Part shown: positions 18,094-28,717 of the stretch, piece after piece | How positions within the stretch are numbered: position 1 is the stretch's first letter | How the letters are laid out: each line of letters starts with the position of its first letter | NCBI RefSeq assembly: GCF_001625325.1 | Contig: NZ_JRQQ01000001.1 | Span: 372,001 to 436,000, forward strand | Source: Croceicoccus estronivorus | Lineage (GTDB): Bacteria; Pseudomonadota; Alphaproteobacteria; Sphingomonadales; Sphingomonadaceae | Reading direction: 5' to 3' | Length of the DNA: 64,000 nt | Position numbers and translations under genes: made by a program | The notes under the pieces: model-generated | Databases searched by the model: none | What the model saw: the letters and a program-made list of their open reading frames with translations, nothing else | What the model was told of the DNA's origin: nothing

Positions 18094-19164
18094 ATGAGCG
18101 TCAACACTTTCGGCCGCGTACTTCGTTTTACGACCTGGGGGGAAAGCCACGGCCCCGCGCTGGGCGCGGTCGTCGATGGGTGCCCGCCGGGGCTCTCAAT
18201 CGACGAAGGGGCAATTCAGCCCTTTCTCGACGCACGGCGGCCCGGCCAATCGCGTTTCACCACACAAAGGCAGGAACCAGACCAGGTTCGCATTCTGTCC
18301 GGCACGTTCGAGGGGAAGACTACCGGCACCCCGATCAGCCTGATGATCGAGAATGTCGATCAGCGTTCGAAAGACTATTCTGAAGTCGCCAAGGCTTATC
18401 GCCCTGGCCATGCCGATTATGCCTATGATGCGAAGTACGGCTTGCGCGATTATCGCGGCGGCGGGCGATCCAGCGCCCGCGAGACCGCTGCACGTGTGGC
18501 GGCAGGCGGCGTCGCGCGCCTGATCATTCCGGAAGTGGCGATTGTCGCCTATGTCGCGGAAATCGGGGGCGATGCCATCGACCGGTCTGCCATGCGCCTT
18601 GGCGAGGTGGGCAACAACCCGTTCTTCTGTCCCGATCCCGCCGCCGCGTCACGGTGGGAAATACTGGTCGACGATGCACGCAAATCCGGTTCTTCTCTGG
18701 GCGCGGTAATCGAATGCGTCGCCACCGGAGTGCCTGCAGGCTGGGGTGCGCCGCTTTATGGCAAGCTCGATGCCGATCTCGCCGCCGCCATGATGGGCAT
18801 CAACGCCGTAAAGGGCGTGGAAATCGGTGACGGGTTCGAAGCTGCGCGCCTGACGGGTGAACAGAACGCGGACCGCATGCGCCCCGGCCCGGACGGCAAG
18901 CCGCAGTTCCTCGACAATCATGCCGGCGGCATCGCGGGCGGCATTTCGACCGGCCAGCCGGTGGTTGTCCGAGTCGCATTCAAGCCTACCAGTTCGATCC
19001 TCACCCCTGTGGAAACCGTCACGCGGGAAGGCGAGGCGTCGGAGATATTCACGAAAGGCCGACACGATCCGTGCGTCGGCATTCGCGGTGCGCCCGTGGT
19101 GGAGGCCATGATGGCGCTGGTCCTGGCCGATCACAAGTTGCTGCACCGCGCCCAATGCGGGTGA
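18094..19164 (+). CDS. aroC: Chorismate synthase
   Basis: A 356-residue enzyme that makes chorismate from EPSP, the last step of the shikimate pathway; it needs reduced FMN. Signature segments are [19 protein letters not shown] (N-terminal signature), [18 protein letters not shown] and the Gly-rich [18 protein letters not shown]. The start ([12 protein letters not shown]) is the family norm; an upstream ATG at 18049 would add 15 non-conserved residues. The stop is 196 bp before ahpC. Confidence 0.96.
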   Translation: MSVNTFGRVLRFTTWGESHGPALGAVVDGCPPGLSIDEGAIQPFLDARRPGQSRFTTQRQEPDQVRILSGTFEGKTTGTPISLMIENVDQRSKDYSEVAKAYRPGHADYAYDAKYGLRDYRGGGRSSARETAARVAAGGVARLIIPEVAIVAYVAEIGGDAIDRSAMRLGEVGNNPFFCPDPAAASRWEILVDDARKSGSSLGAVIECVATGVPAGWGAPLYGKLDADLAAAMMGINAVKGVEIGDGFEAARLTGEQNADRMRPGPDGKPQFLDNHAGGIAGGISTGQPVVVRVAFKPTSSILTPVETVTREGEASEIFTKGRHDPCVGIRGAPVVEAMMALVLADHKLLHRAQCG

Positions 19165-19256
19165 TTTGCGGTTGATTCGAGTCCGGTAGCGGCACCCTTC
19201 GGCAGAGTTGCCTGCGACGCATTGATTCATCGCAAAAAGCGATCACTTGAACCTGA

Positions 19257-19273
19257 TTGATTTACTCAATCAA
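19257..19273. promoter_or_regulatory. Inverted repeat upstream of ahpC, possible OxyR-type operator
   Basis: TTGATT-TACTC-AATCAA, 6-bp arms around a 5-bp centre, 88 bp before the ahpC start. It contains a T-N11-A core expected of LysR-family sites. OxyR control of ahpCF is widely documented, but no oxyR gene is in this window and the motif is not a close match to the E. coli consensus. Confidence 0.4.
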
Positions 19274-19360
19274 ACTTATCGGCATTTACCGTTTGGGTTT
19301 GGCGGATGCTTTCCCTATTTGGCTGTCATCAGTTTTCAACCCAACAAATGGAGCTGCCAC

Positions 19361-19927
19361 ATGGGTATTATCGGAAGTGAGATCAAACCGTTCACCGCAA
19401 CCGCTTTTCAGGCGGGCAAGGATTTCTTCGAAGTCAACGATGCCGATGTGAAAGGCAAGTGGGCAGTGTTCTTCTTCTATCCGGCCGACTTTACCTTCGT
19501 CTGCCCGACAGAACTTGAAGACATGGCCAATCAGTATGACGAGCTTCAGTCGATGGACGTGGAAGTTTATGGCGTGTCGACCGACACCCATTTCAGCCAC
19601 AAGGCCTGGCATGACAGCTCGCCGGCCATTGGCAAGATCAAGTTCCCGATGCTCGGTGACCAGCTTCACACGATCTCGAACAACTTCGGTGTGCTTCGCG
19701 AATCGATGGGCCTTTCCGACCGTGCGACTTTCGTTGTCGATCCCGACGGCGTGATCCAGGTCATGGAAATCACCTGCGAAGGCGTTGGCCGCAATGCCTC
19801 TGAACTCGTCCGCAAGATCAAGGCCGCACAATACGTCCGCGCCAATCCCGGCCAGGTCTGCCCGGCAAAGTGGGAAGAAGGTTCCGAAACCCTCGCCCCG
19901 TCGCTGGACCTCGTCGGCAAGATCTGA
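19361..19927 (+). CDS. ahpC: Alkyl hydroperoxide reductase subunit C, 2-Cys peroxiredoxin
   Basis: A 188-residue typical 2-Cys peroxiredoxin that reduces H2O2 and organic peroxides. The peroxidatic Cys48 sits in [16 protein letters not shown] and the resolving Cys167 in [28 protein letters not shown] is also conserved. The start follows a GGAG site. ahpF, its dedicated reductase, lies 110 bp downstream beyond a very stable hairpin that could make ahpC transcripts more abundant than ahpF. Confidence 0.97.
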   Translation: MGIIGSEIKPFTATAFQAGKDFFEVNDADVKGKWAVFFFYPADFTFVCPTELEDMANQYDELQSMDVEVYGVSTDTHFSHKAWHDSSPAIGKIKFPMLGDQLHTISNNFGVLRESMGLSDRATFVVDPDGVIQVMEITCEGVGRNASELVRKIKAAQYVRANPGQVCPAKWEEGSETLAPSLDLVGKI

Positions 19928-19974
19928 TCCTCCGGATCATCTGATCCCCCTACCCGCCCACGCGGGTACTTGAG

Positions 19975-20009
19975 GCGGCCCGGGGCCCCTTCCCTCAGCC
20001 CCGGGCCGC
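19975..20009 (+). terminator. Strong GC-rich hairpin between ahpC and ahpF (attenuator candidate)
   Basis: Perfect 11-bp stem GCGGCCCGGGG / CCCCGGGCCGC with a 13-nt loop, followed only by TTT. The short T-tract suggests partial termination or an mRNA-stabilising 3' end for ahpC rather than a full stop. Confidence 0.6.
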
Positions 20010-20037
20010 TTTGCGTCTGAAAACCAAGGAATCTGCC

Positions 20038-21630
20038 ATGCTCGACGCCAATTTGAAGCAACAGCTCCAGCAATATCTCGCCATGCTGCGCGAGCCGATT
20101 GAGCTCGTCGCATCGCTTGGCGACGACCCGAAGTCGGCGGAAACGCGCGAACTGCTGAACGTGATTTCCGGTCTGTCCGACAAGGTCACCGCCAGTTTCG
20201 ACGGCACTGCCTCCCGCAAGCCCAGTTTTGTCATCCGCCGCGCAAGCGACCATGGCGCCGCCGTGACCTTTGCCGGCCTTCCATTGGGCCACGAATTCAC
20301 GTCTCTGGTGCTCGCCCTCCTGTGGGCCGGTGGCCATCCGCCGAAGGTCGAACAGGATGTGATCGACCAGATTCGCGAGCTGGACGGTGATTTCGACTTC
20401 GAAATGTACTTCTCGCTGTCATGCCACAACTGCCCCGATGTGGTGCAGGCACTGGCTTTGATGGCGCTCAACAACCCGCGCATTTCCGCCACTTTGATTG
20501 AAGGTGGCGCGTTCAAGGACGAAGTGGAAGAACGCAAGGTCATGGCCGTGCCAGCCGTGTTCCTCGGCGGCGAACCTTTTGCCAACGGCCGCATGGAAAT
20601 CGCGGAGATCCTCGCCAAGCTCGACAGCAATGCGGGTGCCAAGGCGGCAGAGAAAATTGCCGGCAAGGAGCCGTTCGAAGTGCTTGTGATCGGCGGTGGT
20701 CCTGCCGGAGCTTCTGCGGCAATCTACACTGCGCGCAAAGGCTTCCGCACCGGCATCGCAGCCGAACGTTTCGGAGGGCAAGTGCTGGATACGATGGGGA
20801 TCGAGAATTTCGTTTCCGTTCCCTACACGGAAGGCCCCAAGCTTGCCGCCCAATTGGAACAGCACGTTGGCGAATACGACATCGACGTGATGAACCTCCA
20901 GCAGGCGGCCAAGCTCGTTCCGGCCACGCAACCGGGCGGCTTGCACGAAGTGGTGCTGGAAAACGGTGCCTCGCTCAAGGCGCGCTCCGTGGTCCTGTCC
21001 ACCGGTGCCCGCTGGCGCAATCTCGGTGTCCCGGGCGAATTTGAATACCGGACTCGGGGTGTGGCCTATTGCCCCCACTGCGATGGCCCGTTGTTCAAGG
21101 GCAAGCGCGTGGCCGTGATCGGCGGCGGCAACTCCGGTGTGGAAGCAGCAATCGACCTCGCCAACATCGTCGGCCACGTCACGCTCGTGGAATTCGACAA
21201 CCAGTTGCGCGCGGACCAGGTTCTGCAGGACAAACTGCGTTCGATGGACAACGTCGATATCTTCGTCTCCGCCCAGACCACCGAAGTCACCGGCGATGGA
21301 GAACAGGTCACCGGCCTGACATACAAGGACCGCGAGACAGGCGAAGAGCATCAGATCGAGCTGGAAGGCGTGTTCGTCCAGATCGGCTTGGTCCCCAATA
21401 CGGAATGGTTGAAGGATTCCAGCCTCGAACTCTCGCCCCGTGGCGAGATCGTCATCGACGAACGGGCAGCGACCTCCATTCCGGGGATATTCGCGGCGGG
21501 CGATGCCACGACTGTGCCATACAAGCAGATCATCATCGCCATGGGTGAAGGCGCGAAGGCTGCACTGTCCGCCTTCGACTATATCATCCGCACGCAACCG
21601 GCGGACGAAGTGGCCACTGCGGCAGCCTGA
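20038..21630 (+). CDS. ahpF: Alkyl hydroperoxide reductase subunit F
   Basis: A 530-residue flavoprotein disulfide reductase that passes electrons from NAD(P)H to AhpC. The N-terminal tandem thioredoxin-fold domain holds CHNCPDVVQ; the C-terminal thioredoxin-reductase-like part has the FAD motif [18 protein letters not shown], the redox pair in CPHCDGP, the pyridine-nucleotide motif [12 protein letters not shown], and the FAD-binding end [15 protein letters not shown]. The start ATG at 20038 follows AAGGA. It is co-oriented with ahpC. Confidence 0.96.
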   Translation: MLDANLKQQLQQYLAMLREPIELVASLGDDPKSAETRELLNVISGLSDKVTASFDGTASRKPSFVIRRASDHGAAVTFAGLPLGHEFTSLVLALLWAGGHPPKVEQDVIDQIRELDGDFDFEMYFSLSCHNCPDVVQALALMALNNPRISATLIEGGAFKDEVEERKVMAVPAVFLGGEPFANGRMEIAEILAKLDSNAGAKAAEKIAGKEPFEVLVIGGGPAGASAAIYTARKGFRTGIAAERFGGQVLDTMGIENFVSVPYTEGPKLAAQLEQHVGEYDIDVMNLQQAAKLVPATQPGGLHEVVLENGASLKARSVVLSTGARWRNLGVPGEFEYRTRGVAYCPHCDGPLFKGKRVAVIGGGNSGVEAAIDLANIVGHVTLVEFDNQLRADQVLQDKLRSMDNVDIFVSAQTTEVTGDGEQVTGLTYKDRETGEEHQIELEGVFVQIGLVPNTEWLKDSSLELSPRGEIVIDERAATSIPGIFAAGDATTVPYKQIIIAMGEGAKAALSAFDYIIRTQPADEVATAAA

Positions 21631-21881
21631 TAGTCGATCGTCACCGCCAACAACATCAGACGGCAATCCGGGGCAAGGCATATGCCACCCCGGATTGTTC
21701 CGTTGGTGACGCCGTAAGGCGGCCTGCGATCAGAGGCATAGGGTGACGCAAAGCGCGCCAAAAATGTCTCGATCCTTGCCGCTTTATATCCCCGCAACGC
21801 ACCGGATGCAGCCATTGCCAGGAATTGAGCGGCGCTTTCCTGTGTGACCTTCCAGATGCGGCGCCAGTCGCGCACCCAGCC

Positions 21882-22460
21882 TTAGCGTCTGCGGCGCAGG
21901 ATCAGATACAGGGCCCCCTCCCCCCCATGGCGACGGTGGGCAGTCCTGATCGCGGCAATGTCAGAGCCATGTGGTCCCGCCGCCAGCCAGTCGAGCACCT
22001 TGGCGCGAATGGCCCCCCGTCTTTCCCCGCGATCGGCAGCGGCACCGGCTCTTGGCTTGCCCGTAATCAGCAAGACGACCCGCGCGCCCATCGCCTTCGC
22101 CTGCACCAGCCCATGATCGAGCCGCGCATGCGCCTGATCGAGCGATGCGCCATGGAGATCGAGCGTAAAGTCCGGCGATGCGCTTCCGCGAGAGAGCTTG
22201 CGCTCCCACGTAGTGTCCAATCCGTGCCGCTCCGGCGGCGGTGGAACCGCAGGAGCTACCCTGGCTTGCTTCTGAGATGGCGCTGGTGACCGGGATGGCA
22301 TCATTGCCTTTGGCTGCGGCGACTGCTGCTTCTGCTTCGCTGTCGGCGGCGGACTTTCAACTGCGGGTTGCTTGCGCCTGCCATGCAACGGCTCGACGGT
22401 TGCGGCCAGTCGTTCCCACAAGGCGCGTTCGTCGGCAGTCAGCCCCCGCGGCGTGCTCAT
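21882..22460 (-). CDS. Smr domain-containing protein
   Basis: A 192-residue protein. An N-terminal ~100-residue region rich in Pro/Gln/Lys and probably disordered leads to a C-terminal Smr domain (residues ~105-192) with the signature DLHGASLDQAHARL, the strand RVVLLITGKPR, and the closing GGEGALYLILRRR (GxGxLrvxL pattern). Stand-alone Smr proteins in proteobacteria (SmrA/SmrB-like) are endonucleases; SmrB cleaves mRNA at collided ribosomes, but this assignment is not proven for this branch. Its ATGA overlap with mltA implies coupling. The 251 bp beyond its stop, up to ahpF, show no gene. Confidence 0.85.
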   Translation of the reverse strand: MSTPRGLTADERALWERLAATVEPLHGRRKQPAVESPPPTAKQKQQSPQPKAMMPSRSPAPSQKQARVAPAVPPPPERHGLDTTWERKLSRGSASPDFTLDLHGASLDQAHARLDHGLVQAKAMGARVVLLITGKPRAGAAADRGERRGAIRAKVLDWLAAGPHGSDIAAIRTAHRRHGGEGALYLILRRRR

Positions 22461-23641
22461 TTTGCGCCGAGCCGGTACAGCACTCCACGTGGCAGAAAGA
22501 TCAACGCCTGGCCCCGCCCGCTCATGCCTCCGGCGACCTGCCGTGCATCTTCGCCAGCGCCCCAGAAGGTGTCGAACCTGTTGGCCCCCTTGATCGCCCC
22601 GCCCGTATCCTGCGCAATCCACATGCCATTGGCCTGTGGCCGGTCCAGTTCGAGCCAGACCGGAGCGCCGAGAGGAACGAATGCAGGGTCGGCGGCAACG
22701 GATGATTCGCGCCGGACCGGAACGCCAAGCGCGCCGAGCGGGCCATCGCCATCAAGCTCGCGAAAGAACACCCAGCTCTTGTTCAAGAGCATCAGTTCGT
22801 GGCCTTCCACCGGATGGTCGCGCAAGTAAGCCATGATTCCCTGCATCGAGCCGGGATACTGGCCCGGCCCATCGCCGAGCAATCCCCGCTCCCGCATGAC
22901 CGATCCGATGCCGACATATTCGCGGCCGTTCTGCCCGGCATAACCGATGCGCATTACGCTGCCGTCGGGCGCGCGCAAACGGCCTGATCCCTGAATCTGA
23001 AGGAAGAAGAACTCGATGGGGTCTTTCACCCAGGCGATTTCCAGCCCCTTGCCCGCCAGAGCACCATTTTCGATCTCGGCCCGGTCGTAATAGGGAATGA
23101 ACTTGCCGCTGTCGTCATAACGGCCCAGCGGCGGACGCCCGGTGCGCTCCGCCTCCGGCATGTCGTCCGGCCAGGCACGAACGAGATCGGGCGGCAAGGC
23201 ATAAACCGGGACGTCGAAGCCGGTTTCATGGGTTTTCGCCCCGGCTATTTCCGGTTCGTAATAGCCGGTCGCGAATGCGGCACCGTCACCGATCTTCGCC
23301 GTTTCGAAATAACGTTCGAAGAATGCGGGTGCATCGCCATAACGCCAAGTGGTTGCCGCAAGGCATGGCTGGCGCCAGTCATCGCGACTGGTCAGCCCGC
23401 TTGCATCGTCTCGGGCAAGCAGCTTGGGGCAGCTTTCCACGAACGAAGTCAGCGCCGGTCCGGCATCCGCCTCCGAAAGTTTGAGCAAGGCAACGGATGG
23501 CCCATGTGCCACACCTGCCAGCAAGGCGCTGTTCGCCACTGGCGGCGGCACCGGGACGGGGCCCGGGATTCCGGTTTCGGGGATTAGCCGGACACAACCA
23601 GCCAGCAGCGAAAACGCGAGCAGAGTCGCCAGCCCGCGCAT
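22457..23641 (-). CDS. mltA: Membrane-bound lytic murein transglycosylase A
   Basis: A 394-residue outer-membrane lipoprotein that cleaves peptidoglycan to 1,6-anhydromuropeptides. The lipobox LLAGC lies at residues ~13-17 of the chosen start (MRGLATLLAFSLLAGC). The MltA domain spans ~100-280 (ATGYYEPEIAGAKTHETGF; DPIEFFFLQIQGSGRL), and the C-terminal 3D domain carries the catalytic-Asp motif IAQDTGGAIKGANRFD. The GTP/ATG options further upstream would bury the lipobox, so 23641 is preferred. The order timA-mltA-smr is characteristic of alphaproteobacteria. Confidence 0.93.
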   Translation of the reverse strand: MRGLATLLAFSLLAGCVRLIPETGIPGPVPVPPPVANSALLAGVAHGPSVALLKLSEADAGPALTSFVESCPKLLARDDASGLTSRDDWRQPCLAATTWRYGDAPAFFERYFETAKIGDGAAFATGYYEPEIAGAKTHETGFDVPVYALPPDLVRAWPDDMPEAERTGRPPLGRYDDSGKFIPYYDRAEIENGALAGKGLEIAWVKDPIEFFFLQIQGSGRLRAPDGSVMRIGYAGQNGREYVGIGSVMRERGLLGDGPGQYPGSMQGIMAYLRDHPVEGHELMLLNKSWVFFRELDGDGPLGALGVPVRRESSVAADPAFVPLGAPVWLELDRPQANGMWIAQDTGGAIKGANRFDTFWGAGEDARQVAGGMSGRGQALIFLPRGVLYRLGAK

Positions 23642-23663
23642 CGCCCCCCGCACCGGCACGTGA

Positions 23664-24326
23664 TCAGCCCTCGTCGGTTTCTTCGAGCAGCCAATCCGGG
23701 CCAGGAGCATCAATCCGGCGGGTGAAAGTCCAGATGTCACGGCTTTCGATGGCATCATCCAGCGAGCCGGCCACCACATTGCCATCCTTGTCGCGAGTCA
23801 CCGCGGCAATATCGGCCGTGAAGCGGACCGCAATCCGGGCCGTGCGACCATCGAGCGATGCGGCGTGAACGACCACTTCCTCCACCCGGACAAGCCGATT
23901 GTCGAGCACTTCGCCCGCTGCCTCGCGCGCGTCGATCGCAGAAGCAAAGCTGTCATAGACGTCGGCAGTGCAGAGCAGCTTCAGTTCTTCCCTGTCACCG
24001 CGCCAGAACGCTTCCAGAATTGTCTGATAGGCACCGCGCGCGCCCTGCAGGAAAGCCTGCAGGTCGAACCGGCGGTCAGCTGCGGCAATCGCACGAATCG
24101 CCTGTTCGACCGAAGCGTTGACACCGGTCAGTTCCGCCGGACGAAGGGGCGTGGCGGCAGGCTGAACCGGAGGAGCGCCTCGTGCACCGGAACCGGCATC
24201 CGGCCCCTGATCGAAGCGTGTCGGAATCGGTTCCTCCTCATGCTCCGCCCGGCGCCCGAGCACCGAATAGAGGCGCAGGCCGAGGAAGGCCGCGATCATG
24301 GCTAGGATGACGATTTCTACAACCAC
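23664..24326 (-). CDS. timA: Tim44/TimA family adaptor protein
   Basis: A 220-residue protein. The N-terminal membrane anchor EIVILAMIAAFLGLRLYSVLG is followed by a charged, Pro-rich linker (~30-70) and a C-terminal Tim44-like domain (FDLQAFLQGARGAYQTILEA; ELKLLCTADVYDSFASAI). In bacteria this family (TimA) is the proposed relative of mitochondrial Tim44; its bacterial partners are not firmly known. The GTG start at 24326 matches homologues that begin just before EIV; an ATG at 24365 would add 13 residues. It is divergent from secB, whose product handles export substrates. Confidence 0.8.
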   Translation of the reverse strand: MVVEIVILAMIAAFLGLRLYSVLGRRAEHEEEPIPTRFDQGPDAGSGARGAPPVQPAATPLRPAELTGVNASVEQAIRAIAAADRRFDLQAFLQGARGAYQTILEAFWRGDREELKLLCTADVYDSFASAIDAREAAGEVLDNRLVRVEEVVVHAASLDGRTARIAVRFTADIAAVTRDKDGNVVAGSLDDAIESRDIWTFTRRIDAPGPDWLLEETDEG

Positions 24327-24616
24327 GAGGTATCCCGTATGAATTGGAGGCCCCAGCGGGCCCATGCATTACCCATAGATTGCCCCAAATAGGTACGGAT
24401 TACAAATGAACAACCGGTGGACGGCCTACAAATCGTGCCTGAACGTCACCCGCAGGCCACATTCCGTGCGTTCTGCGAGGCTCCTCGAAACACCGTTGGC
24501 AGCATGCACCCGGCAAATGCGCGCGGCGTTGCGGCCCGGCTCGGGGGATGCTAGGCGCGGGGCCGACCCATTCGACGGCGTGTTTGCCGTCCCAAGCCAG
24601 AAGAAAGTCTATCCAC

Positions 24617-25141
24617 ATGGCCGAAGAAGGCGACGTCCTCACCGATCTCAATTCCGCTCCCAACGGGGCCGATAATGAACCCGCAGCCGGGCTCATCACC
24701 CAATATGTGAAGGACCTTTCGGTCGAGAACCCCAATGCGCCGGATTCCTTCCAATGGCAGGATCAGGCCCAGCTCGATGTCCAGTTCAACATCGGCGCGG
24801 AACGGGTGAACGAGGAAATTCACGAGGTCGAACTGAAGATCGCCGTTTCGAGCAAGAGCGATCGCGGCACCGCATTTCTCGTCGAACTGTCCTATTGCGG
24901 GCTGGTCGGCATGCGCAATCTGCCTGAAGAACAGGCCCATGCCTTTCTCTATGCCGAAGCGCCGCGGATCCTGTTTCCTTTCGCCCGCCGGGTGATCGCC
25001 GACGTGGTCCGCGATGCCGGTTATCCGCCGCTGATGCTCGAACCGATCGACTTCAACGGGCTCTATATCCAGCAGCTTCAGCAGCGCGCTGCTGAACAGC
25101 AGGCCGCGGGAGGCGCTCCGGCGCCAGGCGGCGAGGCCTGA
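24617..25141 (+). CDS. secB: Protein-export chaperone SecB
   Basis: A 174-residue SecB, slightly longer than the E. coli protein because of an acidic N-terminal extension (~25 residues) and an Ala/Gly/Pro-rich tail (EQQAAGGAPAPGGEA). The core has QYVKDLSVENPNAP, the sheet segments EIHEVELKIAVSSKS and the conserved FPFARRVIADVVRDAGYPPL and LEPIDFNGLY. It holds preproteins unfolded for SecA. It is divergent from timA across a 290-bp region and is followed by murJ after 25 bp. Confidence 0.95.
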   Translation: MAEEGDVLTDLNSAPNGADNEPAAGLITQYVKDLSVENPNAPDSFQWQDQAQLDVQFNIGAERVNEEIHEVELKIAVSSKSDRGTAFLVELSYCGLVGMRNLPEEQAHAFLYAEAPRILFPFARRVIADVVRDAGYPPLMLEPIDFNGLYIQQLQQRAAEQQAAGGAPAPGGEA

Positions 25142-25166
25142 GACAAAAGGCCTAGCGGGCACGGGA

Positions 25167-26759
25167 ATGAGCCTCGTCCGCAATGTCGGCACGATTGGCG
25201 GCCTGACGGCCGTCAGTCGTGTGTTCGGTTTTATCCGAGACATGTTGTTGGCGCGGGTGCTGGGGGCCGGCCTTGCGGCCGATGCCTTCCAACTCGCGTT
25301 CATCCTGCCCAACACATTCCGGCGCTTGTTTGCCGAGGGCGCCTTTTCCGTCGCTTTCGTGCCGATGTATTCGCGCGCGCTGCATGGAGAAGGCGGCGAA
25401 GATGCCGCACGGCGCTTCGCCGACGATGTTCTGGCCGTTTTCATCTGGGTCCTGCTGGCTTTCAGCGCGCTGGCGATGATCGTCATGCCGGGCATCGTCT
25501 GGCTGCTTGCCGGCGATTTCCAGCAAGTCCCCGGCAAATTTGAGCTGTCGGTCCTGCTCAGCCGGATCACTTTCCCCTATCTGATGCTGATCAGTCTGGT
25601 GGCCATGCTTTCCGGCCTGCTCAACGCACGATCGCATTTCGGCCCAGGCGCATTCGCGCCGGTCCTGCTGAACATCGTGCTGATCGGAGGCATCGTTGCC
25701 GGATGGTATCTCCGCGGCGAAGGCGGCGACGATCGAATCGTCGCTATCGCACTGGCCATTTCCGTCACGCTCGCCGGGATCGCGCAACTGGTCTATCTGT
25801 GGTGGTCAGCACGTCACACCGGGGTAAGGCTGCACCTCCATATTCCGCGCCTGACGCCGGAGGTGAAGAAGCTGGGCCTGCTGATTCTACCTGCCACTTT
25901 CGGCGCGGGAATTTACCAGATCAGCCAGTTCGTCGATACGTTCTTCGCCACTTCGCTCCCCCAGGGTTCGCTCACTCTGCTCAAGTATGCCGACCGACTG
26001 AACCAGATGCCGCTGGGCATTGTCGGTATCGCACTTGGGACAGCGATCCTCCCGATGCTCGCCCGTCATATCCAGACGGAAAACAATGCGGAGGCACAGC
26101 GACTACAGACCAACGCAGTGGCCATGGGCCTGCTGCTGACCCTTCCCGCCGCCGCCGCGCTGGCTGTGTGCGCCCCGGCATTCGTCACGGCTTTCTTCGT
26201 GGGCGGAAAGATGACCATGGACGATGGCGCGATGATGGCGAATATCGTCGTCGCACTGGTCATGGGACTGCCCGCCTACGTGCTGGTCAAAGTGCTCCAG
26301 CCCGCATTCTTCAGCCGGGAAGACACGCGAACCCCGGTGTGGATCGCGGCCTTCGCCCTGATCGTGAACATCGCGATCAATTTCTACGTCGTCCCCCGAT
26401 ATGGCATTGTCGGCCTGGCGGGCGCGACCGCCTTCACTGCCACGCTCAACGTCATGCTGCTCTATTCGGTATTGCACGTACGCGGATGGTATCACGCCAC
26501 ACCACGGCTGGGGGGAACCGTGCTGCGCCAGATCGTTGCCACGATCGTCATGGGGGCCACGCTTTACCTCGTCATGCCGTTAATGGCCGACCGCTATGGC
26601 GGCAACATAATCGAACGTGCCTGGTCGCTGGGCGTGCTTGTTCTGATCGGCCTGGTCACTTTCTTCGTCACGGCATGGTTTACCGGTGCTCTCGACAAAG
26701 ACCTGATCGCACAGCTACGGCGGCGACGCAGGACCAACACCAATAGCGAAAGCCAGTAA
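25167..26759 (+). CDS. murJ: Lipid II flippase MurJ (MviN)
   Basis: A 530-residue polytopic inner-membrane protein of the MOP superfamily with about 14 helices. [22 protein letters not shown] and the [19 protein letters not shown] segment are the family's N-terminal signature (including the Arg needed for lipid II flipping), and [18 protein letters not shown] is typical of the first cytosolic loop. It moves lipid II across the inner membrane for wall synthesis. It is followed by trpS 5 bp after the stop. Confidence 0.95.
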   Translation: MSLVRNVGTIGGLTAVSRVFGFIRDMLLARVLGAGLAADAFQLAFILPNTFRRLFAEGAFSVAFVPMYSRALHGEGGEDAARRFADDVLAVFIWVLLAFSALAMIVMPGIVWLLAGDFQQVPGKFELSVLLSRITFPYLMLISLVAMLSGLLNARSHFGPGAFAPVLLNIVLIGGIVAGWYLRGEGGDDRIVAIALAISVTLAGIAQLVYLWWSARHTGVRLHLHIPRLTPEVKKLGLLILPATFGAGIYQISQFVDTFFATSLPQGSLTLLKYADRLNQMPLGIVGIALGTAILPMLARHIQTENNAEAQRLQTNAVAMGLLLTLPAAAALAVCAPAFVTAFFVGGKMTMDDGAMMANIVVALVMGLPAYVLVKVLQPAFFSREDTRTPVWIAAFALIVNIAINFYVVPRYGIVGLAGATAFTATLNVMLLYSVLHVRGWYHATPRLGGTVLRQIVATIVMGATLYLVMPLMADRYGGNIIERAWSLGVLVLIGLVTFFVTAWFTGALDKDLIAQLRRRRRTNTNSESQ

Positions 26760-26764
26760 TTCTC

Positions 26765-27802
26765 ATGCGTATCGTTTCCGGCATCCAGCCTACGGGCAAC
26801 CTTCACCTCGGCAATTACCTGGGTGCGATCCGCAACTGGGTCCGGATGCAGGATGCCATGGAGGAAGGCAGCCAGTGCCTGTTCTTCCTCGCCGACCTCC
26901 ACGCGATTTCCATGCCGCATGTCCCCGCTGACCTTAATGCCGCGACACTGGAAATGGCCGCGGCGCTGGTCGCCTGCGGAATCGACCCGGAACGTTCGAT
27001 CCTGTTCAATCAGGCGCAGGTTCCCGCCCATTCGGAACTGCAATGGCTGTTGAACGGGACCGCCCGCATGGGCTGGCTGAACCGCATGACGCAGTTCAAG
27101 GACAAGTCGGGCAAGAACCGCGAAGGGGCCAGTGCCGCCCTGTTCACTTATCCCGTGCTGCAGGCCGCCGATGTGCTGCTGTATCAGGCAACCCATGTGC
27201 CGGTAGGCGAAGACCAGAAGCAGCATCTGGAGCTGGCCCGCGACATCGCACAGAAGTTCAACAACGACTTTGGCGGCCAGGACGGGCTTGCAGGCGAGGA
27301 AATCTTCACTCTCCCCGACCCGATTATCCCGCCCGAAGCCGCCCGCATCATGTCTCTGCGTGATGGAACGGCCAAGATGAGCAAGTCTGATCCTTCGGAA
27401 ATGAGCCGGATCAACCTGTCCGACGATGCCGATACGATCATGCAGAAAGTGCGCAAGGCCAAGACCGATCCCGAACCGCTGCCGTCCGAACCGGCCGGGC
27501 TGGAAGGCAGGCCGGAAGCCGCGAATCTCGTCAGCATCTACGCCACCATGGCCGGTGTGAGTGCAGAAGACGTTTTGCGGGATTTTGGTGGCGAGGGCTT
27601 CGGCAAGTTCAAGCCGGCCCTGGGCAATGTCCTGGTGGAAACCTTGGGGCCGATCAGCAGCCGCTTCACCGAATTGAAGGCCGACCGGGAAGAACTCGAC
27701 GCAATCCTCGCACGTGGCGCTCTGGAAGCACGCGAAATCGCCAGGCCCACGCTCGATGCCGCCTACAAGGCCTTGGGGCTGGTGCGCGGATCGGGGATGT
27801 AA
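26765..27802 (+). CDS. trpS: Tryptophan-tRNA ligase
   Basis: A 345-residue class Ic aminoacyl-tRNA synthetase. The HIGH-type motif appears as PTGNLHLGN and the KMSKS loop as [28 protein letters not shown] is the usual N-terminus. The gene is only 5 bp from murJ, so the two are probably co-transcribed. A weak hairpin (CCCTC...GAGGG) follows the stop near 27803-27823. Confidence 0.97.
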   Translation: MRIVSGIQPTGNLHLGNYLGAIRNWVRMQDAMEEGSQCLFFLADLHAISMPHVPADLNAATLEMAAALVACGIDPERSILFNQAQVPAHSELQWLLNGTARMGWLNRMTQFKDKSGKNREGASAALFTYPVLQAADVLLYQATHVPVGEDQKQHLELARDIAQKFNNDFGGQDGLAGEEIFTLPDPIIPPEAARIMSLRDGTAKMSKSDPSEMSRINLSDDADTIMQKVRKAKTDPEPLPSEPAGLEGRPEAANLVSIYATMAGVSAEDVLRDFGGEGFGKFKPALGNVLVETLGPISSRFTELKADREELDAILARGALEAREIARPTLDAAYKALGLVRGSGM

Positions 27803-27937
27803 TCCCCTCTTTTAGGGAGGGTCCATTCAACGACCATTCACTCGCAAATCGGTAAAGCGGTGCTATGCATCGACCAGCCGCGTCTTGCGTGCGTGGCAAG
27901 GCCAGGTTCTATCGCCTGCGCCGATGGAGAGAAAAAC

Positions 27938-28621
27938 ATGGAAAACAACTGGTTGAAACCGGGTCGCTTACTGAAAATGGGTGCTGCTGGCTTGCTGTTG
28001 CTGGCCGTGGCGGCCTGTGCCGCGCCTTTCAAAGCCGACGTTTCCCGTTTCCAGTCGCAATTGCCTGCGCCGCAGGGCCAGACTTTCGCCGTCGTCGCGG
28101 AAGACCCCGCCTTGGCTGGCGGACTGGAATTTGCGGAATACGCCCATCTGGTCGAAGGTCAGATGGAAAAACTTGGATATCAGCAGGCACAACCGCAGGA
28201 TGCCACCATGATCGTCCGTTTCGATTATGGAGTGGACAATGGCCGTGACCGTATCCGCTCGAGCAGCATGGGACGGGATCCCTTCTACTCCCCTTGGTAC
28301 GGCTATCACCCCTATTGGGGCTACCGGCCCTACTACTCCCGCTACGGCGCGTGGAACTATGGCTGGTACGATCCGTGGTTCGACAGTGGTGTGGAAAGCT
28401 ACACCGTTTACACCAGCGACATCGAGCTGAGGATTGATCGGGCGGTCGATGGAGAACGCCTGTTCGAAGGCCGGGCCGAGGCGGTTTCGACCTCCAACCG
28501 CCTGCAATATCTCGTGCCGAACCTTGTCGAAGCGATGTTCACCGATTTCCCGGGCCGCTCCGGCGAAACGGTGCGGATCACCATCGCCCCGGAAAAGACC
28601 ACGGTGAAGCAGGTCAAATAA
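27938..28621 (+). CDS. DUF4136-type lipoprotein
   Basis: A 227-residue lipoprotein. The signal peptide has lipobox LAVAAC (Cys at ~residue 27). The body has beta-strand features common to DUF4136 (ATMIVRFDYGVDNGRDR; SYTVYTSDIELRIDRAV; GETVRITIAP) plus an aromatic, Tyr/Trp/Gly-rich middle (SPWYGYHPYWGYRPYYSRYG, residues ~122-142). The start follows GGAGAG. Function is unknown. A second lipoprotein of comparable layout is at 55385. Confidence 0.75.
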   Translation: MENNWLKPGRLLKMGAAGLLLLAVAACAAPFKADVSRFQSQLPAPQGQTFAVVAEDPALAGGLEFAEYAHLVEGQMEKLGYQQAQPQDATMIVRFDYGVDNGRDRIRSSSMGRDPFYSPWYGYHPYWGYRPYYSRYGAWNYGWYDPWFDSGVESYTVYTSDIELRIDRAVDGERLFEGRAEAVSTSNRLQYLVPNLVEAMFTDFPGRSGETVRITIAPEKTTVKQVK

Positions 28622-28642
28622 GCGTTTTACCGATGAACAGCC

Positions 28643-28675
28643 AAAGGGCGGGTCCGGCAGCGGGCTCGCCCTTTT
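28643..28675. terminator. Terminator between the DUF4136-type lipoprotein and sthA
   Basis: AAAGGGCG ... CGCCCTTTT with an imperfect GC-rich loop and TTTT on the plus strand. It is symmetrical enough to serve both convergent genes. Confidence 0.75.
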
Positions 28676-28717
28676 CTGTGGCCGTACTGGAAGGCCGCCT
28701 CCTCGGCCAGCACGCCG

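Noticed and set aside
21579-21875. 98-codon minus-strand ORF after ahpF
   Set aside because: Partly antisense to ahpF, no ribosome site, unlike any known family. The 251-bp gap to the Smr gene is treated as empty.
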